Below, piece after piece: positions 50,755-62,000 of a stretch of 64,000 nt of DNA (position 1 is the stretch's first letter; the number at the start of each line of letters is the position of its first letter). The notes below the pieces were generated by a model that saw nothing but the letters and a program-made list of their open reading frames with translations, did no database searches and was not told where the DNA came from. Source of the stretch: Nocardia inohanensis NBRC 100128 (GTDB taxonomy: Bacteria > Actinomycetota > Actinomycetes > Mycobacteriales > Mycobacteriaceae); NCBI RefSeq assembly GCF_001612945.1, contig NZ_BDBK01000012.1, positions 372,001-436,000 on the forward strand. The letters are read 5' to 3'. A program made the position numbers and the translations under genes.

Positions 50755-53700
50755 TCAATCCTCCGATGACTGGTAAGCCAGGTCGATCAGATCGTCGATA
50801 TCGAGGTCGTCGATCGACTCCTCGGTGATGTCCGGTTCCTCGGCGGGCGCCTCCGGGCCCGCTGCCAGCTTCAGCAGCGCATCCAGCAGGCCCGCGTCGC
50901 GGAGCCGCGCTACGGGGATCGATTGCAGCGCGCGCCGCACGTCGATTTCCGAGGGTTCCGATGATCCGCCGGGGCCCTCATCGCCGGTGAACTCCGCCGC
51001 CAGGTATTCGGCCAGAGCCAGCGGGCTCGGGTAGTCGAACACCAGGGTCGCGGGCAACCGCAGTCCCGTAATGGTTTTGAGGGTATTGCGGAACTCGATG
51101 GCGGTGATGGAGTCGAAGCCCATTTCGTTGAAGGCCCGGTCGGCCGCGATCGCATGGGGATTCGGGTGCCCCAGCACCGCCGCGACCTGCCCGCGCACGA
51201 TCTCGACGAGCACGCCGAGGCGTTCGCTGCCGGGAGTTTCGGCGAGGCGGGCGCGGAGCGCATTGGGTGCATCCCCGGCCGCGCGGCGGCGCGCCGGGAT
51301 CAGCCCCGAGAGCAGGGTCTCGGCGAAGCCCGCGGAGCGGAGCCCCGCCGGATCCAGCCGTGCGAGCACCGTTGCCGCCGTGCCGATGTCGGCCGCTGCG
51401 TCGTACAACGCCAAACCCTGTTCCGGGGCGAGCGGCAGCATGCCCGATCGGGACATGCGCTGCCGTTCGGCGTCGCCGAGCTCGGCGGCCATGCCGCCGT
51501 CCGTGCTCCACAAACCCCAGGCGAGGGATTGCCCCGGAAGTCCGGATGCCCTGCGGTGCAATGCCAGTGCGTCCAGGAGGGCGTTGGCGGCGGCGTAGTT
51601 GCCCTGCCCCGGGCTGCCGAAGGCACCGGCCGCGGAGCTGAACAACACGAAGGCCCGCAGGGGCATTCCGGCGGTCAGTTCGTGCAGGTGCAGGGCGGCA
51701 TCGGCCTTGGGCCGCAACACCGTATCCATGCGATCCGCGGTCAGTGCGGCGAGGGCACCGTCGTCCAGCACGCCGGCGGTGTGGAACACACCGGTCAGCG
51801 GGCGGGTCGCGGGAACGGCGGCCAGCACCTCGGCGAGCGCCTCGCGGTCGGCGGCATCGCAGGACGCGAATTCGACCTCCGCACCGAGATTCCGCAGTTC
51901 GGTGCGCAATTCGGCTGCGCCCGGCGCGAATTCACCGCGGCGGCTCAACAGCAGCAGGTGCCGGACGCCCTTGGTGACCAGGTGCCGGGCGAACAAGCCG
52001 CCGAGGAAGCCGCTGGCACCGGTGATCAGCACGGTCTCATCCGCGCCGAACCCGGTCGGAGCCGTCGCCCGGGCGGAGGCCGCTCGGGTGAGTCGCGGTC
52101 CGTATACCTGCCCGCCGCGCACGGCGACCTGCGGTTCTTCGGCAGCGAGAATCCCGCCGAGCAGGCCGTCGAGCTCGGAGTCGCTGTCTACCAGCACGAT
52201 CCGGCCCGGATGCTCCGCCTGCGCCGAACGCACCAGACCGCTCACGGCGGCGCCGGCCAGGTTCGGAACGGTCTCCCCGGCAACCGATACCGCACCGCTG
52301 GTCCGAACCACCAGCACCGAATCGGTGAACCGCCCATCGGTGATCCAGGACTGAAGCGCTTGCAGCACAGCGTGTGTCGCCGCCCGAACGCCGCCCGGAT
52401 CAGCGGAGCTCGGCGTGTCCAGGACCACGGCGGCCGGGATCTCGTCACCGAGATCCGCCCACGCGATGGCGCTGATCCCGGCGTCGGACACCGCGATCGG
52501 CGTCCAATCGACCTGGAACATGGCGTTATCGGTGCTGGACACGGCTGCCGCGAGCTGGGCGGCATCGATCGGCCGGGAGGCCAGGTGCCGCACGCTCGCC
52601 ACCGCGGCACCGGTCGGATCCGCGAGGTCGACGGCTACGGCGTTGTCACCGACGCGGGTCAGCCGGACCCGCAGCGCGTCGGCTCCGGCAGCGTGCAAGG
52701 TAACGCCCGACCATTCGAACGGCAGGGCGATCCCGCCCTCGGTCGCGGGCATGAACTCGCTCACCAGCAGGGCGTGCAGCGCGGAATCCAGCAGCGCCGG
52801 ATGCAGCCCGAAAGCCTTGGCCTCCTGGAGATCCGGCAGCGCGACCTCGGCGAACAGTTCGTCACCGCGCCGCCATGCGGCCCGCAGGCCCTGGAAGCTG
52901 GGGCCGTAACCGTACCCGGCGTCCCCGAGCTCGTCGTAAGCGCCGTCCACCGCGAGGGGCTCGGCACCGAGCGGCGGCCACGAGGTGAGGTCGGCGGCGT
53001 TCGCCTCCTCCCGGGTGAGCGCGCCTTCGGCGTTCAGCGTCCAGGTCGCGGCCGAATCGACCGCCGCCTCGGGGCAGGAGTAGATCCGCACCGCGCGGCG
53101 GCCGCTCTCGTCCTCGGCCCCGACGACGACGCGCACCGCGACACCGCCGGATTCCGGTAGCACCAGCGGTGATCGGAGCGCCAAGTCCTCGAGGGCCGGG
53201 TAACCCACCTGTTCGCCGGCGTGCAGGGCGAGTTCGACCAGCCCGGCACCGGGAACCAATACGGTGCCCAGCACCCGATGGTCGGCCAGCCACGGCTGCG
53301 TCTGTACGGACAGGCGACCGGTCAGGATCACCGCACCGGAGTCCGGTTGGGTCACCACCGCCGATACCAGGGGGTGTCCGGTGGTCGCCAGACCCATCGA
53401 GCGGGCGTCACCGCCCGCCGCGGATCCTTCGAGCATCCAATAGCGGCGGCGCTGGAAAGCGTAGGTGGGCAGATCGATTCGCCGCGCCCCGGCGGGATAC
53501 GTCCCGGCCCAATTCAGTTCGGCGCCGGTGACGAACAACCCGGCCACCCCGGCCGAGACCGTGCCGGCATCGGCGTGGCCGCGACGGGCCAGGGCCACCA
53601 CCGTCGTATCGATGGCCTGGCCGATCATCGGCAGGAGCACGGCATCGGGCCCGACCTCGGCGAACCGGGCCACGCCCGCATTCGCCATGGTGGCGACCGC

Positions 53701-56015
53701 ATCGGCGAAGCGGACGGTGTCGCGGACCTGTCCGACCCAGTACGCCGGATCGGTCATCTCGCCGGTGACGCGGGAGCCGGTCACCGTGGAGACGAGTGCG
53801 ACGGTCGGTGGGTTGAACGTCAAACCCGCTATCGCCGTGGCGAACTCCGCCAGCATGGGCTCCATCAGCGCCGAGTGGAAGGCGTGGGAGACACGCAAAC
53901 GGTGTGTGCGCCAGCCGTTCTCGGCACAGCGTTCGACCACAGCGGTGATATCGGCTTCGACGCCGGAGAGCACCACCGAGGACGGGCCGTTGATCGCGGC
54001 GATCGACACCGCACCCGTGAGCAGCGGCAGCACCTCGATTTCGGATGCGCCGACGGCGACCATCGCCCCGCCCGTGGGCAGCGCCTGCATCAACCGGCCG
54101 CGAGCGGCGACCAGCACGCAGGCGTCGGTCAGCGACAGCACACCCGCGACATGAGCGGCGGCGATCTCGCCGATCGAGTGCCCGGCCACCACGTCGGGGC
54201 GCAACTGCCACGACTCCAGCAGGCGGAACAGGGCCACCTCGAACGCGAACAGACCCGCCTGCGCGAACACCGTCCGGTCGATCAGCTCCTCCGAGGAGAG
54301 TGCTTCGGCCAGCGAAACAGGCTGTGCCAGTAGTGGTTCCAGCTCCGCGATGATCGCATCGAAGTGCTCGGCGAATATCGGGTACGTGGCTCGCAGCTCG
54401 TCGGCCATCCCCGCCCATTGCGCGCCCTGACCCGAGAACACCAGACCCGTCGATCCGGTCACGACACGACCGGACACCACGCCCGCTACCGATTCGGCGC
54501 GGCTCAGCGCCCGCACTCCCGCGAGCAGCTCATCGCGGGCGCCGGACAGGACGACGGCGCGATGCTCGAACACCGTGCGCGTGGACGCGAGCGAGAAACC
54601 GACGTCGACCGGATCCTGTTCGGCCGCAGTCGATAGCAGCCGGGCCGCTTGCTCGGCCAGCGCCGCTTCGCTACGCGCCGAGAGCACCCAGGGCAGCAGC
54701 CCACCGACCGGAACCGCGGCGGTCACCGGAGCCGGCTCGACCACCGGAGCCTGTTCCACGATGAGGTGCGCATTGGTGCCGCTGATCCCGAACGACGACA
54801 CACCCGCACGCCGCGGCCGATCCACCTGCGGCCACGCCACCGATTCGGTGAGCAGCCGCACGTTCCCCTCGGACCAATCCACCTTGGTGGACGGCTGATC
54901 CACGTGCAGGGTCCGCGGCAGCAGCCCCTGCCGCATGGCCATCACCATCTTGATCACGCCGCCCACCCCCGCGGCGGCCTGCGCGTGACCGATATTGGAC
55001 TTCAGCGAGCCCAGCCACAGCGGATGCTCCGGGTCGCGGTCCTGCCCGTAGGTGGCAAGCAGCGCTTGGGCTTCGATGGGATCGCCGAGCGTGGTCCCGG
55101 TGCCGTGAGCCTCCACCGCGTCGACCTCGACCGGCGAGACCCCGGCATTGGCCAGCGCCTGGCGGATGACCCGGCGCTGGGACGGACCGTTGGGCGCGGC
55201 CAGCCCATTCGACGCACCGTCCTGATTGACGGCGGAACCGGCGATCACCGCCAGCACCTGGTGACCGTTGCGGCGGGCGTCGGAAAGGCGTTCCAGCACC
55301 AGCACACCCGCGCCCTCGGACCAGGCGACACCGTCGGCCGACTCCGCGAAGGACCGGCACCGGCCGTCCGGGGAGAGCCCGCGCTGGCGGCTGAATTCGA
55401 GGAACATGTCCGGGGTCGCCATGACGGCCACGCCACCGGCCAGGGCGAGATCGCACTCTCCCGAGCGCAGCGACTGCCCGGCCAGATGCAGGGCCACCAG
55501 CGAGGACGAGCAGGCGGTATCGACGGTGACGGACGGGCCTTCCAGACCGAACACATAGGAGACGCGGCCCGAGACCAGGCTGCCCGCGGCGCCGCTGCCG
55601 GTGCCGGTGGCCTGCGCGTAATCGTGGTACATGAGGCCGGTGAAGACGCCGGTCGAGCTGCCGCGCAGCACCGCCGGATCCAGGCCGGCGCGCTCGAGGG
55701 CCTCCCAGGAGACTTCCAGCAGCAGGCGCTGCTGGGGGTCCATCACGGTGGCCTCGTTGGGGCTGATCCCGAAGAAGTCGGCATCGAATTCGGCCGCGGA
55801 GTACAGGAATCCGCCATTGCGGGTGTAGGTCTTGCCCGCCTTGCCGGGTTCGGGATCGTAGATGCCGTCGATGTCCCAGCCACGATCCGAGGGCATGTCG
55901 CCGATGGAGTCGGTGCCCGAGACGACCAGGTTCCACAGGTCCTCCGGCGAGGCCACCCCGCCCGGATAGCGGCAGGCCATGGCCACCACGGCGATCGGCT
56001 CGTCGTCGGCTCGGA
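50755..56015 (-). other. PKS last module of the subunit: KS-AT(malonyl)-DH-KR-ACP-docking tail
   Basis: KS at about 56010-54750 (TACSSS near 55511). AT at about 54460-53580 (HAFH near 53885). DH at about 53380-52570 (HRVLGTVLVP near 53265; LLDSALH). KR at about 52040-51330 with GASGFLG and HTAGVLDDG. ACP near 51115 (MGFDSITAIEFRN). Acidic helical docking tail at about 50980-50758. Confidence 0.87.
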
Positions 56016-59000
56016 CGCGGCTGACCGCACGCTCCTCGACCACGGCGACGCCGGTGAGCTGGGTGCCGATGAACTCGGCGACGGCGCGCGGGTTGGGGTA
56101 GTCGAAGATGAGCGTGGCCGGGAGTTGCAGTCCGGTGGCGGTATTGAGCCGGTTGCGGAATTCGATGGCGCTCAACGAGTCGAACCCGAGTTGCTGGAAC
56201 GCCTGATGCGGTTCGACGGCCTCGATCGAGGCGTGGCCGAGGATGCCCGCGGCTACTTCCCGGACGAAGTCGACGAGGGCCGCGCTGCGATCGGAATCCG
56301 TTAGGCCCGTGAGCTTTTGCAGGAATGCCTGCCCCGCCGGCGTCCGGTTGCCGCGGCGTACCGGGGCCGGTACGAGCGCACGGACCAGGGCGGGGATCTG
56401 CTCGCCCCGGGTGCGCAGCACGGCCGGATCGACCTGCAGCGCTACCGATTGCGCGCTATCGGTGGCGATGGCCGCGTCGAACAGGGCCAGGCCGTCGGCC
56501 TCGGTGAGCGGCGGGAAACCCAGCCGGCGCATGCGGTCGAAATCGTCCTCGGACAGTTCGCTGCCGAGACCGCTGGAGCGCTCCCACATGCCGTAATCGA
56601 TTGCGGTAGCGGGCAATCCGAGCCCGCGACGGTGGGCGGCGAGGGCATCGAGGAAGACGTTCGCAGCGGCATAGTTGGCTTGCCCCGCGGCCAGCACCAG
56701 ACCGCCCGCGGACGACACCAGCACGAACAGCGACAGGTCGCGATCGCGGGTGAGCTCGTGCAGATGCCAGGCCGCATCGGCCTTGGGCGCGAACACGTTT
56801 GCGATCCGGTCCGGCGTGATCGATTCGATCAGGCCGTTGTCGGCGGTTCCGGCCGCGTGCACCACACCGGTCAGCGGATGCTCGGCGGGGATGCCGTCGA
56901 GCAAGGCGGCCAGCGCGGCTCGATCGGAGACGTCGCAGGCGGCGATGGTGACCGTTGCGCCGAGTTCGATCAGCTGCTCACGCAATTCGGCGGCGCCCGG
57001 GGCTTCCGGTCCCCGCCGGGAGGTCAAAAACAGCTGGCGCACACCGTGTTCGGTGACCAGATGGCGGGCGATCACCGCACCGAGACCACCGGTGCCGCCG
57101 GTAACCAGCACGGTGCCCGCCTCGATCGAGCGCGCGGCCGAACCGGCTGTCTGCCGGGTCAGGCGCGGCGCGAATACCGTCGCGCCGCGCAGCGCCGCCT
57201 CGGGTTCGCCGGTCGCGGCCGCCGTGACGGCAGCGCTCCGGTCACTGCCGCGATCGACGTCGAGTAGCTGGAATCGGCCGGGGTGTTCGGCCTGCGCGGC
57301 CCGCAGCAGGCCCCATACCGGGGCCTGGTCCAAACGGACCTGATCCGAATCTCCGACCGCTACCGCGTTTTCGGTGCACACCACCAAACGGGCAGCGGCG
57401 AAACGGGGTTCGGCCAGCCAAGCCTGGACGGTGTCGAGAACGGCGGTCATGACCGCCCGTGCCGCCGAGGTCGGCGGACCGTCCTGGCGCGGGCATTCGA
57501 ACAGCACGATCTCGGGAACGGCTTGGCCCGCAGCCGCATCCAGGTCCGCGATCAAGGTCGCGAGCCCGCGATCGGGGCCGAGCACGGCTACGCGGCCGGG
57601 CTCGACAGCCGTAGCGGGCTGCGGCACGGTCACCCATTCCACCCCGAAGCGGGCATCCGACACGCGATCCGCGCCCAGTCGCTCGGCCGAAACCGGCCGG
57701 GAGACCAAGGCTCCCACCGACAGCACCGGGCGGCCCTGCTCATCGGCGATCTGGATGGCGAAGTTGTCGCCCTCGGGAACACTGCGCACGCGCACGGCGG
57801 CAGCGCCGGCGGAGTGCAGCGCCACCCGGTTCCAGGCGAAGGGCAGTACTGCGCCGCCGCCGTTGCGGCCGTGGATGATTCCGGCGTGCAGGGCGGAGTC
57901 GAACAGGGCGGGATGGATTCCGTAGCCGGTGGCCTGCCGGGCGTCCGGCAGGGCGACCTCGGCGAATACTTCGTCACCCCGGCGCCAGGCCGCACGCAGA
58001 CCCTGGAAGTACGGGCCGTACCCGTATCCGAGGTCGAGCAGGTCGTCGTAGGCGCCGTCGACGTCGAGGGGTTCCGCGCCGGCCGGTGGCCACGAGGTCA
58101 GATCGAAATCGGGGGCCGCCGCGCCGGGGGCGAGTATGCCCTCGGCGTGCAATTGCCATGGGCCCGTGGCGGTCTGGCGGGAGTGCACGCCGATCCGGCG
58201 GCGACCGCTGTCATCGGCGGCGGCCACCACGACCTGTACCGCGACACTGCCCGCGGCGGGCATGGTCAGCGGGGTGTGCAGCACGAGTTCCTGCACCACC
58301 TCGCAGCCCACCAGGCCACCGGCATAGCTCGCCAATTCGACGAACCCGGTGCCCGGCAGCAGGACGACGCCGTGCACGCTGTGGTCGGCCAGCCATTCCA
58401 CCGAGTCCAGGGACCAGCGGCCGGTGAAGGTGACACCGCCCGATTCCGCTTGCGGCACCAGCGCACCGAGCAGGGGATGGTCGACGGCGTCGAGACCGAC
58501 GGAGGTCACTCCGCCCAGTTCGGCCCCCAGCCAGGACTGCGCCAGCACCTGCTTGGCGTCGAGCCAGAAACGCTCGTGCTGGAAGGCGTAGGTGGGCAGG
58601 TCGATTCGCTGGGCCGCGGCGCCGGCGTAGAGGGCGGCCCAGTCCAGGTCGGCGCCGGCCACGAACACGCCGGCGACGCCGGTCAGCAGGGTGGACGCAT
58701 CGGCATGGTCGCGGCGTGCCAGCGCCGCCACCGTTGCGGGCCCGCCGTCCACGATCTGCGCGATCATCGGGGTCAGCGCCGCGTCGGGGCCGACCTCGGC
58801 GAAGCGCACAGCACTCGACGCGGCCGCGGTGGCAATCGCATCGGCGAAGCGGACGGTGGCGCGGACCTGACCGACCCAGTACGACGGATCGGTCATTTCG
58901 GCCTCGACCAGGGTGCCGGTCACCGTGGACACCAGCGGGATGCTGGGGCTGGTGAAGGTCAAACCCGCTATCGCCGTGGCGAATTCGTCCAGCATGGGTT

Positions 59001-62000
59001 CCATCGCCGCCGAGTGGAAAGCATGCGAAACCCGCAGACGATGTGTGCGCCAGCCTCTTTCGACGCACTGATCAACGACGGCCGCGACGGCCGTCTCGAC
59101 ACCGGAGAGCACCACTGCGGCCGGGCCGTTGATCGCGGCGATCGACACCTCGCCGGTGAGCAGCGGCGCAACGTCCGCTTCCGCAGCGCCTACGGCCACC
59201 ATCGCGCCACCGGCGGGCAGCGCCTGCATCAACCGGCCGCGGGCGGCTACCAGCACACACGCATCTTGCAAAGACATCACGCCCGCGACATGTGCGGCGG
59301 CGATCTCACCGATGGAGTGCCCGGCCAGCAGGTCGGCGCGGACCCGCCAGGACTCCAGCAGGCGGAACAGCGCGACCTCGAAGGCGAACAGGCCCGCCTG
59401 CGCGAACACCGTCCGATGCACCAGATCCTCGGACGACAGCGCCTCGGCCAGCGAAATCGACTGTCCGAGCAGCGGATCCAGCTCCGCCACGACGGCGTCG
59501 AAATGCCCGGCGAACACCGGGTACGCCGCGCGCAACCCGGCGGCCATATCCGCCCACTGCGCACCCTGACCCGAGAACACCAGCGCCGTCGCACCGGGTA
59601 CGGCTCGGCCGGTCACCACGTTCGCCGTGGATTCACCCGCGGCCAGGGCTCGCGTACCCGCGAGCAGGCCGTCACGGTCATCGGCCAGCACGATTGCGCG
59701 GTGCTCGAATACGCCGCGGGTGGCCGCCAGGGAGAAGCCGGTATCCGCCGGATCCAGAGCACGATCCGCGACGGCCGCGGCCAGCCGCCCGGCTTGGTCG
59801 GCGAGCGCGTCCCGGTTGCGTGCCGTGAGCACCCACGGCAGTACGCCACCGGCCGGTGCGGGCGCGGTGCCCGAGACGGGAGCCGAGTTCGCGGCCGGGG
59901 CCTGCTCGATGATGATGTGCGCGTTGGTGCCGCTGATGCCGAACGAGGAAACACCGGCGCGTCGCGGGCGCTCCGCGACCGGCCACGGCATCGCCTCGGT
60001 CAGCAGCCGGACGTGCCCCTCGGACCAGTCGATCTTGGTGGAGGGCTGATCGACGTGCAGGGTGCGCGGCAGCAGCCCGTGCCGCATCGCCATCACCATC
60101 TTGATCACGCCGCCCACCCCGGCCGCGGCCTGGGTGTGGCCGATATTGGACTTGAGCGAGCCCAGCCACAGCGGGTTGTCTCCGGGCCGCTCCCGGCCGT
60201 AAGTGGCGAGCAGCGCTTGGGCTTCGATCGGATCGCCCAGGGTGGTGCCGGTGCCGTGGGCTTCCACGACATCGACCTCGGCGGGCGAGACGCCCGCGTT
60301 CGCCAGCGCCTGCCGGATGACCCGGCGCTGCGACGGACCGTTGGGCGCGGTCAGACCGTTCGACGCGCCGTCCTGATTCACCGCCGAACCGGCGATCACC
60401 GCGAGGACGCGATGGCCGTTGCGCCGCGCGTCCGACAGCCGCTCCAGCACCAATACGCCCGCGCCTTCGGACCAGGCGACACCGTCGGCCGCATCGGCGA
60501 AGGACTTGCTGCGCCCGTCCGGAGCCAGGCCGCGCTGGCGGCTGAACTCCACGAACACTTCCGGGGTGGCCATCACCGCCACACCGCCGGCCAAGGCCAG
60601 ATCCGACTCGCCGGACCGCAGTGATTGCGCGGCGAGATGCATCGCCACCAGCGACGACGAGCAGGCGGTGTCGACGGTGACCGACGGCCCCTCCAGGCCG
60701 AGGACATACGAAACACGGCCCGAGGCAATGGATCCGGAGTTCGCATTGGCCGGATAGTCGTGGTACATCATGCCCGCGAAGACCCCGGTCGCGCTGCCGC
60801 GCAGCGCGGCCGGATCGACACCGGCGCGTTCCAGGGCCTCCCACGAGGTCTCCAGCAGCAGGAACTGCTGGGGGTCCATGGTGGCGGCTTCATTGGGGCT
60901 GATGCCGAAGAAGGCGGGATCGAATTCGCCCGCGCTGTGCAGGAATCCACCCTCGCGCGTGTAGCTGGTATGCGGGGTCTCGCCGGTCGGGTCGTAGAGC
61001 CGCTCGGCATCCCAGCCGCGATTCACTGGGAACTCCGTGATGGCATCGGTGCCGTCCAGCACCAGCTTCCACAGGTCCTCCGGTGTATCGACGCCGCCCG
61101 GGTACCGGCAGGCCATGCCGACGATAGCGATGGGTTCGTCGGCGACTGCCTTCGTCGCGGTGACGGCGATGTCCTGCCCCGTGCCGGTGAGCTCGTCGGC
61201 CAGGTAGGCGGCCAGCGCCTGCGGGGTCGGGTAGTCGAAAACCACTGCGGCCGACAGGGACAGGCCGGTCACGGTCTTGAGCCGGTTACGCAGTTCGACG
61301 CCGCTCAGGGAATCGAAGCCGAGGTCCTGGAAGGCACGGTCGGGGTCGATCGCGGCGGCGCTGTCGTGACCGAGTACCGCCGCGATGTGGGTGCGCACGG
61401 TATCGAGCACGGTTTGCCGCCGCCGGTCGGCGTCCAGACCCGAAAGGCGTTGCCGCAGACCGGCCGCCGCCGAATCGGCGGCCGGGCGGCGAGTCGCGAC
61501 CGGCGCCAGTTCCCGCAGCAGCGGCGGCAGCAGCCCGGCCTCGGACTGATCCCGCAGTGCGGCGGTGTCCAGGGTCGCGATCACCGCCTGCGCGGTGCCG
61601 CGTTCGAGGGCGGCCCGCCAACCGGCGAACGCCTGCTCGTCCGGGAGCGCGGTGAATCCACCGCGGCTCATGCGGGCCAGGTCGGTCTCGTCCAGCGTGC
61701 CGGCCATACCGCTCGACCGCGCCCACGGACCCCAGGCCAGCGATTGCCCGGCGAGTCCACGGGCGCGCCGGTGGGCGACCAGCGCGTCCAGGAAGGTGTT
61801 CGCGGCAGCGTAATTCGCCTGGCCGGGCCCGCCGACAATGCCGGACACCGACGAGAACACCACGAACGCGGCGAGATTCAGCCCGGCGGTCGCTTCGTGC
61901 AGATGCCACGCGGCATCCACCTTGGGAGCCAGCACCGCGTCCACGCGCTGCGCGGTCAGCGACGGAATGATGCCGTCATCGAGCACGCCCGCCGCATGGA

